Below, one piece after another: positions 1 through 5,402 of a DNA stretch of 5,561 nt. Positions within the stretch are counted from its first letter, which is position 1. Each line of letters begins with the position of its first letter. The position numbers and the translations under genes are program-made. The notes below the pieces were generated by a model. It was not told the DNA's origin. It did no database searches and saw only the letters and a program-made list of their open reading frames with translations. Source of the DNA: CAYSCZ01 sp964429655 (lineage in GTDB: Bacteria > Bacteroidota > Bacteroidia > Cytophagales > Cyclobacteriaceae); NCBI GenBank assembly GCA_964429655.1, contig CAYSCZ010000107.1:1-5561 (forward strand), written 5' to 3'.

Positions 1-179
1 CTAAAAGGCCAAAACTTTCTCAAGGGTGTTTCCCACTTTCTTTTATTTACCTCATTATAGTTTGAATTTACATGCTCACTAGAAAAGATAATATCCCTTT
101 CATCATCGATGAGTTTGAGGTTGTACTTGATGTTCGTGTTTGGAAAATACATTTTTGTTAGTTTTATTAGTTCAATCAT
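1..179 (-). CDS. Hypothetical protein, N-terminal part (runs off the left edge)
   Basis: An open minus-strand frame begins at an ATG whose complement lies at 177-179 and stays open for 59 codons to the window edge, so only the N-terminus is present. It begins MIELIKLTKMYFPNT and has a mixed polar composition with aromatic and charged residues (KYNLKLIDDERDIIF, KRKWETPLRKFWPF) that reads like a soluble cytoplasmic protein. There is no signal peptide or membrane segment. I do not recognise the family. The composition is much more protein-like than the other frames here. A 15-bp AT-rich palindrome lies just upstream of the start. It shares the minus strand with the damaged genes upstream but is separated from them by over 300 bases, so it is probably not in their operon. 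Confidence 0.5.
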   Translation of the reverse strand, partial: MIELIKLTKMYFPNTNIKYNLKLIDDERDIIFSSEHVNSNYNEVNKRKWETPLRKFWPF

Positions 180-505
180 TATAGACGATTTATTGAATAA
201 ATTGTTTAAAAATTTTAATTTTGTTATGAATGAATAATGTTAAATATCCATAATATTAAAAATATCGCATTTATAATGCAGTGTTGAATTTAAACCTCAA
301 ATAGAAAATGAGTGGGTATTCTTAAGGTTTGATGCGTCAATAAAATAACAGTCTGATGTATGACCTACTGACAATCCAATGCGCATATCTCTCGGAATTG
401 GTACATTGCATGGGATTTTTTAAAATTTCTCGCATCAGAGTTTATTTTTTCACGCATTGCATCATGGTTCTTCATGGAGGGATGCGTATTAATAGGGGAT
501 GGGAA
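180..505. other. Gene-poor stretch with one doubtful tiny ORF
   Basis: I see no convincing gene here. It is very AT-rich, with the palindrome at 188-202 and a small inverted repeat GCATT-TAT-AATGC at 267-279. A minus-strand ORF at 365-475 encodes 36 residues starting MKNHDAMREKINSDARNF; it is polar and helix-prone, but a frame this short is expected by chance. It lies in the same frame as, and just beyond, the stop at 506-508 of the broken gene upstream, so it could be decayed downstream sequence. A plus-strand open frame at 356-628 crosses the mobile element and has no protein-like features. Confidence 0.4.
188..202. promoter_or_regulatory. 15-bp palindrome just upstream of the 179 start
   Basis: ATTTATTGAATAAAT is a perfect inverted repeat of 7 + 1 + 7 bases, 8 bases upstream of the start codon of the minus-strand gene at 179. 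It could be an operator or part of the 5' untranslated region. The surrounding DNA is very AT-rich, so chance symmetry is a real possibility. Confidence 0.2.
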
Positions 506-563
506 TTAACCACCAGCAGCCAGGCCGAAGGTAATGCCACTGACCGGGCTACTCACCAAACCC

Positions 564-568
564 ATTAT
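564..568. repeat. Target-site duplication, left copy
   Basis: ATTAT immediately outside the left CCCAGA terminus of the foldback element; identical in direct orientation to the copy at 733-737. The match is 5 of 5. Confidence 0.7.
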
Positions 569-732
569 CCCAGAATTGTCATTAGACTTTCTATTATATG
601 GTTAAATCACTTCAAATCAGACACTTAACATTTTATTGGCTTGTCACCATAGCGATGCTATGCCTCCTCGACCTAAGTGCCTGATTTTTGGGCTTTAACC
701 CTTCATGACAAAATTCCAATGACAAATCTGGG
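569..732. mobile_element. 164-bp foldback MITE-like element with TIRs and 5-bp target duplications
   Basis: The left end CCCAGAATTGTCATTAGA and the reverse complement of the right end, CCCAGATTTGTCATTGGA, match at 16 of 18 positions, and about 19 of 22 when extended. The element is flanked on both sides by ATTAT. The inverted symmetry continues inward: GGTTAAA (600-606), AAATCAG (614-620) and CACTTA (622-627) pair with complements at 694-700, 681-687 and 674-679, and the centre is a perfect CATAGC-GAT-GCTATG hairpin. The element thus folds into one long imperfect hairpin. It is too short to encode a transposase, so it would be mobilised in trans. Precise removal restores the reading frame of the host gene, which strongly supports insertion. 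I cannot assign the IS family; 5-bp duplications fit several DDE-transposase families. Confidence 0.8.
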
Positions 733-1043
733 ATTATAAAGTTTTTAAACTTTCTCTTTCTCCGTATTTTTTTGTTGATTTTCAGGGATATCCCTAGCTC
801 CCTGATTAGCCTTTCATTGACGGTTTTCATCTGATTGTAAGCGTATTGATGGATGATGATCCGGTCTTCTTTTGCTTTTAGCAGGGTTTGATATTGAGCT
901 TCCAAACTACCCGCTACCAGCACGTCTTTTTTCAAAGCGGTGTTTTCCCAGTTAAGATCTGCCAGCAAGGTGGTTAGCATGGCTATTTGTGTAAGATTAT
1001 AAGAATCAAGGCAGTATATCGGCAGCTCCTTCTTTTTTATCAA
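633..1043 (-). CDS. Residual open frame of the broken coiled-coil gene (136 codons from TTG)
   Basis: This is the longest piece of the damaged gene still open. It begins with a TTG directly after the in-frame TAA at 1044-1046; the first ATG is at 980. Residues 1-103 are native sequence: a YCLDSYNLTQIA segment, a coiled-coil region and the basic patch KKIRRKRKFKNF. From about residue 105 to the stop at 633-635 the reading frame lies inside the inserted element, giving a foreign 32-residue tail (…LKPKNQALRSRRHSIAMVTSQ) in place of the original hydrophobic C-terminus. With neither signal peptide nor membrane segment, any product would differ in location from the ancestral protein. Whether it is translated is unknown; I favour a pseudogene fragment. 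Confidence 0.4.
   Translation of the reverse strand: MIKKKELPIYCLDSYNLTQIAMLTTLLADLNWENTALKKDVLVAGSLEAQYQTLLKAKEDRIIIHQYAYNQMKTVNERLIRELGISLKINKKIRRKRKFKNFIIPDLSLEFCHEGLKPKNQALRSRRHSIAMVTSQ
648..662. repeat. Central hairpin of the foldback element
   Basis: CATAGC-GAT-GCTATG is a perfect 6-bp stem with a 3-base loop at the apex of the element's long inverted repeat. It may simply be the fold point of the element, or a REP-like recognition hairpin. Confidence 0.6.
733..737. repeat. Target-site duplication, right copy
   Basis: ATTAT immediately outside the right TCTGGG terminus. On the minus strand it supplies the ATA AT of the codons where the host protein's native sequence ends. Confidence 0.7.
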
Positions 1044-1180
1044 TTAAAAATCACAGGTATGCTTTATTTCGCTGTACTCGATTTTATATTCGGACACTTT
1101 CAATATGTAGGTGATTTTGCCTGATTCCTGACCATATAACGGTAATGTAGCGATAAAGAAAACCGGGATAATATACATTT

Positions 1181-1333
1181 TCATGGGTCATTCTTTTGGA
1201 GCATATCTTTTATATTTATCTTATCTATTCTTGTGGATAGCATATGTTTTTCACATTCTATTAACTCCCGCTCGGCCATCAGCTTATCGATCATTTCCCC
1301 GGCAGCATTGATTCTATCCTGGATGTGTTGGTT
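1181..1333 (-). pseudogene. 5'-truncated coiled-coil ORF coupled to the next gene
   Basis: An open frame of 50 codons follows an in-frame TAA at 1334-1336 and ends with TGA at 1181-1183, which overlaps the ATG of the next minus-strand gene as ATGA. The product reads NQHIQDRINAAGEMIDKLMA and continues as a charged, highly helical segment ending KDMLQKNDP. The only ATGs are internal, the first at 1294 (37 residues), and no start explains the coding-like sequence ahead of it. I therefore read it as the 3' end of a gene whose 5' part was lost where the PEBP remnant now lies; the two overlap at 1314-1333 in different frames. An intact small ORF starting at 1294 is the alternative. Function unknown. 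Confidence 0.45.
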
Positions 1334-1562
1334 TTATATATTTTCTGTTGATGAAAAGCTTGACGATTGCTGGATTTGTATTCTCATCCAATCTTAATTT
1401 ATCAGTTATCAAAGCATAGACTGTAAAAATATACTGATGAATGCTATAACCTATGGGTGGACAAGGACCTACATATCCTTTAGCTCCATAGTTTGTGATG
1501 CCTCGAATTGCACCTTTAGGAGCCAGGTGTGCCGAAATTTTTCCTGCATTGCATATATCATG
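1314..1562 (-). pseudogene. PEBP (YbhB/YbcL, Raf-kinase-inhibitor-like) remnant, C-terminal half only
   Basis: The minus strand encodes about 82 codons with a clear signature of the phosphatidylethanolamine-binding protein family: PKGAIRGITNYGAKGYVGPC, then PPIGYSIHQYIFTVYAL. This matches the conserved GPCPP…H.Y.F.VYAL core of bacterial members. The N-terminal half, including the DPDAP and HW motifs, is absent: the frame hits TAA at 1563-1565 and the DoxX-like gene ends only 31 bases further upstream. In a second frame, FNMIYAMQEKFR around 1530-1565 resembles the segment that normally precedes this core (W.LYNIP type), suggesting a frameshift as well. The C-terminus after LFIN (…RKYIKPTHPG, stop at 1314-1316) does not look like a normal family end. 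Intact members have about 150-180 residues and bind anionic ligands; this copy cannot fold as one. Confidence 0.75.
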
Positions 1563-1593
1563 TTAAAATTTTATTTACGAGATGCGCTTGTTT

Positions 1594-1950
1594 TTAATTA
1601 TTTGGTTGCAGGTAGCTGGCATAAGCTATGGCCAGGTAAACATTAAGCAGCATATATATTAATGATGGTAAGGATTGAGCGAAACTATCCCCGATCTTTA
1701 ACCTGGTTAGAAATCCCATGAGCATAAGTAAAGCAAGTCCGCAGGAAGCTATCAGGCCAATCATCGTTAGCTGTAGGCCTACCAACAATCCCATACCCCC
1801 TAATAACTGAAAGATTCCTGTAAGTAGCCGCTGCTTTTCGGATAAGCCAAATCGTTCAAATTCCTTAACCATATTTTTGGAAAACAGGCAAACCAATCCA
1901 TAGTATATAAATGACAGGACCGATAGAACCGTTATTATTTTCATTAACAT
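1594..1950 (-). CDS. DoxX-like four-helix inner membrane protein
   Basis: A 118-residue hydrophobic protein with four likely membrane helices at about 3-23, 42-60, 62-82 and 93-113. Between helices 1 and 2 lies an amphipathic segment, KEFERFGLSEKQRLLTG, and the following QLLGGMGLLVGL is typical of small DoxX/DoxX-like proteins, which share the fold of a quinone-oxidoreductase subunit. No catalytic role can be deduced. The start is either ATG 1950 (MLMKI) or 1944; neither has a clear ribosome binding site, as is common in Bacteroidota. It is transcribed divergently from a second DoxX-like gene at 2084, with 133 bases between. It reads toward the PEBP remnant, which begins about 30 bases past its stop, so a deletion endpoint probably lies just downstream. 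Length and ends look intact. Confidence 0.75.
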   Translation of the reverse strand: MLMKIITVLSVLSFIYYGLVCLFSKNMVKEFERFGLSEKQRLLTGIFQLLGGMGLLVGLQLTMIGLIASCGLALLMLMGFLTRLKIGDSFAQSLPSLIYMLLNVYLAIAYASYLQPNN

Positions 1951-2083
1951 AGTGTCTGTAATTTAGATTTTATCCCAGTAGCATGTAGGTTTTAAGTAGA
2001 TATAAAATGATGAATCATCTAACACACAAGTCTGGGTTCTTTAATTTTCTTTATATTTATCGTTCGGATTAATTAAAATACTC
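1951..2083. promoter_or_regulatory. Divergent intergenic region between two DoxX-like genes
   Basis: This 133-base AT-rich spacer must hold the start signals for both flanking genes. ATGAT-GA-ATCAT at 2007-2018 is a near-central dyad that could be a shared operator. TATATTTA at 2052-2059 resembles the TAnnTTTG -7 box of Bacteroidota sigma factor for the plus-strand gene, but no clear -33 TTG accompanies it. The assignments are by eye. Confidence 0.35.
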
Positions 2084-2458
2084 ATGGAAATCGTTCTCCT
2101 TATTTTACAATTATTTGTTGCTTTAAATATTCTTCGAATCTGGTTGATAACAAGTCAAAGAGCAAGTATTTACAGGGGTGGGGATGGTAAAGCAAGGACA
2201 TTGCGTGGAGAATTTGAATACTATGGATTACCAGTATGGTTTATGTATGTTGTAGGAACTCTAAAGGTTGTCGCCGCCCTTGGTTTGATACTAGGTATAT
2301 GGATGCCTCTTTTGGTTCCTTTTGCTGCGGGTGGGTTGATTATTTTAATGCTCGGTGCCGTAGCCATGCATATTAAGGTCAGTGACAAATTAACAACCTA
2401 TCTACCTGCATTACTCATGCTCATATTGTCAACAACAATACTCGTACTAAGCTTGTAA
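2084..2458 (+). CDS. DoxX-like four-helix inner membrane protein
   Basis: A 124-residue membrane protein with helices at about 1-22, 50-71, 74-95 and 103-124. The pattern FEYYGLPVWFMYVVGTLKVV, then AALGLILGIW and the GAVAMHIKVSDKL segment between helices 3 and 4, is characteristic of the DoxX-like family (DoxX_2 type). The basic stretch RASIYRGGDGKARTLRGEF between helices 1 and 2 is probably a loop. The exact biochemical role of such small DoxX-like proteins is generally unknown. ATG 2084 is the only sensible start, just inside helix 1. It is a paralogue-like partner of the divergent gene at 1594-1950, sharing layout but little sequence. Complete at both ends; the next gene lies 133 bases downstream. 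Confidence 0.8.
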   Translation: MEIVLLILQLFVALNILRIWLITSQRASIYRGGDGKARTLRGEFEYYGLPVWFMYVVGTLKVVAALGLILGIWMPLLVPFAAGGLIILMLGAVAMHIKVSDKLTTYLPALLMLILSTTILVLSL

Positions 2459-2591
2459 TACGATCAATGGGCTAAAAATGCCACCATTCAAATGACCTGA
2501 TAGCAGTGCTTCGTATGATTAAAGAATCAAAAGTTTAGTTTATTATTTCCCTTTAAAGATTATATTAGGTAAATAAAAAAATAAGTTTTAT

Positions 2592-3011
2592 ATGATGAAG
2601 TGCATGCTTACTACGCTGCTATCGTTGGCACTATTTACAGCATCAGCGCAGGATGATGAAAAAGCCCTAAGGTATTTATTAACTGAATTTCTTGATAATG
2701 TGGAATCTGAAGAAATGCACGATCGATTTTGGGCAGAAGACTTAATCTACACCAGTAGTTCAGGGAAAAGGTTCGGAAAAGCGACCATAATGGCGGGTTT
2801 TGAGGATGAAAATTCAGCACCTGGTCCTATATATTCTGCGGAGGAAACCACAATTAAAATATTAAAAAAAGATGTTGCGCTAGTTGTTTTCAAGCTTTTA
2901 AGTAATGCTTCCGATGGAATCAAAACCGAATACCTGAACAGTGGAACATTTGTAAAAAGTAAAGGTCAGTGGAAAGTTATAAACTGGCAAGCCACCAAAA
3001 TTCCTGAATAG
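2592..3011 (+). CDS. Secreted NTF2-like (DUF4440/SnoaL-type) protein
   Basis: A 139-residue protein with a signal peptide, MMKCMLTTLLSLALFTASA, likely cut before QDDEK. The mature part fits the small cone-shaped NTF2-like fold: a first helix (ALRYLLTEFLDNVES), the FWAEDLIYTSSSGKRFGKA segment in which many DUF4440 members show 'D..Y....G...G', and a strand-rich C-terminus ending in GTFVKSKGQWKVINWQATK, the usual final strands with a conserved W. Such proteins bind small hydrophobic ligands or are enzymes, but the function cannot be told from sequence; no catalytic residues are evident. The start could be ATG 2592 or 2595. It lies 133 bases after the DoxX-like gene and 185 before the peptidase, so it is probably its own unit. 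Intact. Confidence 0.8.
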   Translation: MMKCMLTTLLSLALFTASAQDDEKALRYLLTEFLDNVESEEMHDRFWAEDLIYTSSSGKRFGKATIMAGFEDENSAPGPIYSAEETTIKILKKDVALVVFKLLSNASDGIKTEYLNSGTFVKSKGQWKVINWQATKIPE

Positions 3012-3146
3012 TAATGCTCTGTAGCACTTGAGGAAGGGACAGTTAGGACTCATAAAAATAGAAATATTGTTGTGCGGAGGAATGTATTAAAATCCTTTTT
3101 AGAATGCGATGGCATATATTATTTTTCTTCAATATTTTAAATGATT

Positions 3147-3175
3147 TTGACTATCTTATCCTATTGATACTTTTT
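3147..3175 (+). promoter_or_regulatory. Possible Bacteroidota-type promoter of the S9 peptidase gene
   Basis: TTG at 3147-3149 and TACTTTTT at 3168-3175, separated by 18 bases, resemble the -33 TTG and -7 TAnnTTTG boxes of Bacteroidota. They end 21 bases before the ATG, leaving a short leader. The -7 box is imperfect (final G replaced) and the area is AT-rich. Confidence 0.3.
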
Positions 3176-3196
3176 AATTAAAATTGGTTCGAAAAA

Positions 3197-5092
3197 ATGA
3201 AAATTATAATTTCCAGTCTATGCTTCACATTACTGATTTTTTCTGCAATTGGCCAGGTTATAACACCGGAACTGCTTTGGAAACTCAAAAGGATTTCTCC
3301 GGTTGGATTGACCAACAATGGAGATAAAGTCGTTTTTAAATCTACGCAATACAATATTGAAGATAATACTTCTATAACTCAGACCTATAAAATACCCATC
3401 ACAGGTGGTGACCCTGAACTAGTATCTGACCTGAAGGCTATTTATAAAAGCCCGGCTATTTCTCCCTCAGGAGCCTATGAGTTGGTATCAAAAGAAGTGA
3501 AAATCGTTCCCGTGGCGGGCTCCGATTTTTATCCAGGCATGGATAAATCAAATGTGTATATCTATGACAATTTAAGCTATCGTCACTGGGATAAATGGGA
3601 GGATGGAGCGTTTGGGCACCTTTTCATCAAGAACCTGGAAACCGGAAAGGATAAGGACCTGATGGAGGGAGAACCTTTTGATGTGCCACAACAGCCGTTC
3701 GGTGGCCCTGCTGACTATACCTGGAACCATGATGGCACCAAGGTCTATTATGTGTGTAAGAAAGCTTATGGTAAGGAGTATGCGCTGAGTACCAATACCG
3801 ACATCTATGCCTACGACCTTACAAACAAATCCACCACCAATACCACAGCAGGGAATAAAGGCTATGATACGCATCCACTTTTTTACTCAGATGGTACCAT
3901 GGCATGGCTTCAAATGGATGAGGCAGGTTATGAAGCCGACAAAAACGATATTATTCTCCTGAAGGATGGCACTAAAACCAACCTTACTTCCCACTGGGAT
4001 GGTACAGTATACGGTTTTGAATTTAGTCAAGATGGAAGCAAGATTTACTTCACCGCACCGACCAAAGGCACCAGGCAATTATTTGAGGTATCAACTAATA
4101 CAAAAAGGAGACAACCACAGATCAAGCAGGTTACCGATGGCCAGTTTGATGTGACAAGCATTGTTGGTCAGTCAGGCAAAACAATAGTTGTAACACGTAC
4201 GGACATGAACCACGCCGCCGAGATCTACACCGTCAGCCTGAAAGACGGTGCTATGGAGCAACTTACGCATCAAAATGATGACACCTACAACAACCTGAAA
4301 TTAAGTAAAATAGAAAAGCGAATGGTAAAAACCACAGATGGTAAAGATATGCTAACCTGGGTGATATATCCACCGGACTTTGATCCAACCAAAAAATATC
4401 CGACGCTGCTTTACTGTCAGGGTGGCCCTCAAGGGGCACTGTCTCAGTTTTATTCCTTCCGTTGGAACTTCCAGCTGATGGCCGCCAACGGTTACATTGT
4501 AGTGGCACCTAATCGCAGGGGTATGCCTGGTCATGGTGTTGAATGGAATGAGCAAATAAGTGGAGATTGGGGCGGCCAGAATATGAGGGACTACCTGTCA
4601 GCCATTGATGATGTTAGTGTGGAAACCTATGTGGACAAAGACCGGCTGGGTTGCATTGGCGCCAGCTATGGCGGTTATTCGGCGTTCTTTTTGGCAGGCA
4701 TGCATGAAGGCCGGTTCAAGACGATCATTGCCCACGATGGGGTCTTCAACCTAAGGAGTATGTATGGTACTACGGAAGAGCTGTTTTTTGTTAATAAAGA
4801 CCTTGGCGGGCCTTATTGGGATGAAAAGGCTTCGAAGAGTTACGGGCAGTTCAATCCCATCAATTTTGTAGAAAAGTGGACTGCCCCCATGCTTATTATC
4901 CAGGGGGGTAAGGATTACCGCGTACCTATTGGCCAGGGCCTGGAAGCTTTTCAGGCCGCTCAATTGCAGGGGCTTAAAAGTAAGTTGATCTATTTTCCGG
5001 AAGAAAACCACTGGGTGCTCAGTGCACAGAATGGCCTGATCTGGCAGCGTGAGTTTTATAAATGGCTGGAGGAAACTTTGAAGGAAATTTAA
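3197..5092 (+). CDS. Secreted S9-family serine peptidase (dipeptidyl/acylaminoacyl peptidase, DPP5-like)
   Basis: This 631-residue protein begins with a signal peptide (MKIIISSLCFTLLIFSAIG, cut before Q20), so it acts in the periplasm or outside. Residues ~25-370 form a beta-propeller-type domain with repeats such as WNHDGTKVYYVC and FSQDGSKIYFTA. From ~385 onward lies an alpha/beta-hydrolase domain: oxyanion loop QGGPQG at 408-413, NRRG at 439-442, nucleophile elbow GASYGGY with Ser490, Asp573 in GGKDYRV and His605 in ENHW. The order and spacing match family S9; FRWNFQLMAANGY and the ENHWVLSAQN end resemble the S9C (DPP5/acyl-peptide hydrolase) branch. It probably releases dipeptides or acyl-amino acids from oligopeptides in protein or peptide catabolism. 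ATG 3197 gives the signal peptide at the exact N-terminus. Complete, with no partner genes nearby. Exact specificity is inference. Confidence 0.92.
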   Translation: MKIIISSLCFTLLIFSAIGQVITPELLWKLKRISPVGLTNNGDKVVFKSTQYNIEDNTSITQTYKIPITGGDPELVSDLKAIYKSPAISPSGAYELVSKEVKIVPVAGSDFYPGMDKSNVYIYDNLSYRHWDKWEDGAFGHLFIKNLETGKDKDLMEGEPFDVPQQPFGGPADYTWNHDGTKVYYVCKKAYGKEYALSTNTDIYAYDLTNKSTTNTTAGNKGYDTHPLFYSDGTMAWLQMDEAGYEADKNDIILLKDGTKTNLTSHWDGTVYGFEFSQDGSKIYFTAPTKGTRQLFEVSTNTKRRQPQIKQVTDGQFDVTSIVGQSGKTIVVTRTDMNHAAEIYTVSLKDGAMEQLTHQNDDTYNNLKLSKIEKRMVKTTDGKDMLTWVIYPPDFDPTKKYPTLLYCQGGPQGALSQFYSFRWNFQLMAANGYIVVAPNRRGMPGHGVEWNEQISGDWGGQNMRDYLSAIDDVSVETYVDKDRLGCIGASYGGYSAFFLAGMHEGRFKTIIAHDGVFNLRSMYGTTEELFFVNKDLGGPYWDEKASKSYGQFNPINFVEKWTAPMLIIQGGKDYRVPIGQGLEAFQAAQLQGLKSKLIYFPEENHWVLSAQNGLIWQREFYKWLEETLKEI

Positions 5093-5104
5093 TTGCTGAT
5101 TGCT

Positions 5105-5147
5105 GCACGCCCGACGCGGATAGTAAATTTTTCAAGGCCGTGCTTTT
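5105..5147 (+). terminator. Weak candidate terminator after the peptidase gene
   Basis: GCACG at 5105-5109 pairs with CGTGC at 5139-5143, followed by TTTT. The stem is only 5 bp with a loop of about 29 bases, so folding is doubtful. It lies between the convergent peptidase gene and the small ORF at 5186-5347, where a terminator is expected. Confidence 0.2.
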
Positions 5148-5185
5148 ATGAATAGTACAAAAAAGGTTGGATGACAATAAAATAA

Positions 5186-5347
5186 CTACTCAGCAATAAC
5201 TTTAGTGACACACAATCCTTTTTCCCCTACGGCCTCCACGACCAATACTTGTGGTTTTTGGTTTTTGACGATGAAGGTATAACAAATTTTCCCGTCATGT
5301 GAAACATAGGGTCCGGTAAATGTATATGGTCGTTTGTTTGTTTCCAT
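5186..5347 (-). CDS. Small hypothetical protein (53 residues)
   Basis: ATG at 5347 opens a 53-codon frame ending in TAG at 5186-5188. The product (METNKRPYTFTGPYVSHDGK, later VLVVEAVGEKGLCVTKVIAE) alternates hydrophobic and polar residues, suggesting a small beta-rich soluble domain, with cysteines at 22 and 46. The composition is far more protein-like than the opposite strand. No signal peptide or membrane segment; I do not recognise the family. It is convergent with the peptidase gene, 93 bases between stops. The AT-rich upstream region contains an inverted repeat at 5381-5402 that might be a regulatory site. Confidence 0.55.
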   Translation of the reverse strand: METNKRPYTFTGPYVSHDGKICYTFIVKNQKPQVLVVEAVGEKGLCVTKVIAE

Positions 5348-5380
5348 AGTTTAAATCAATATTTACAAAGACATGATGAT

Positions 5381-5402
5381 TATTCCATTTACAAAATGAA
5401 TA
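5381..5402. promoter_or_regulatory. Inverted repeat upstream of the small ORF
   Basis: TATTCCATTT and AAATGAATA pair over nine positions with one bulged C and a 3-base loop. It lies 34 bases upstream of the start of the 53-residue ORF and could be an operator. No T-run follows on either strand, arguing against an intrinsic terminator. Confidence 0.25.

Larger units (their letters stand above)
506..1184 (-). pseudogene. Broken gene for an exported coiled-coil protein with C-terminal hydrophobic segment
   Basis: Starting at ATG 1184, the frame encodes a signal peptide (MKMYIIPVFFIATLPLYGQ) and a short stretch to residue 46, then meets TAA at 1044-1046. The same frame resumes at once and runs 102 codons through a charged, coiled-coil-like region (ADLNWENTALKK, LLKAKEDRIIIHQ) and a basic patch (KKIRRKRKFK) to the 164-bp inserted element. 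Deleting 569-737 joins KFKNFI in frame to MGLVSSPVSG and onward to a Gly-rich hydrophobic end and a stop at 506-508. The ancestral gene therefore had about 169 codons, counting the TAA: exported N-terminus, coiled coil, basic patch, terminal membrane segment. I do not recognise the family; similar architectures occur in phage- or plasmid-borne Bacteroidota proteins (inference). It carries two lesions, the TAA and the insertion. An upstream coiled-coil ORF overlaps its start by ATGA, implying translational coupling. Confidence 0.7.

Noticed and set aside
356..628. Plus-strand 90-codon ORF
   Set aside because: It spans the edge of the mobile element and lies opposite the native hydrophobic tail of the broken gene; its composition (LTTSSQAEGNATDRATHQ) is not protein-like and it has no start signal. 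It is a shadow.
1437..1646. Plus-strand 69-codon ORF
   Set aside because: It lies antisense to the clear PEBP core and the end of the DoxX-like gene, so the opposite strand explains the sequence.
1974..2036. CCCAG…CTGGG pair in the DoxX spacer, with TCTAACACACAAGTCTGGG resembling the element's right end
   Set aside because: The right end matches the element terminus only with gaps, the left end shares just CCCAG, there is no target duplication (TTTAT versus TTCTT), and the inner sequence is unrelated. Probably chance, although a solo terminus cannot be excluded.
2457..2515. ATACGA…TCGTAT repeat and AATGG/CCATT hairpin after the second DoxX-like gene, considered as a terminator
   Set aside because: The stems are short or far apart and no T-run follows.
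3012..3196. Gap before the peptidase gene, checked for a small gene (GGAGGAATG at about 3077)
   Set aside because: The ATG after the GGAGG is followed by a stop one codon later, and no other frame of useful length exists.
3572..5011. Several minus-strand and alternate-frame ORFs inside the S9 peptidase gene
   Set aside because: They overlap an intact gene with all family motifs and show no domain-like sequence of their own.
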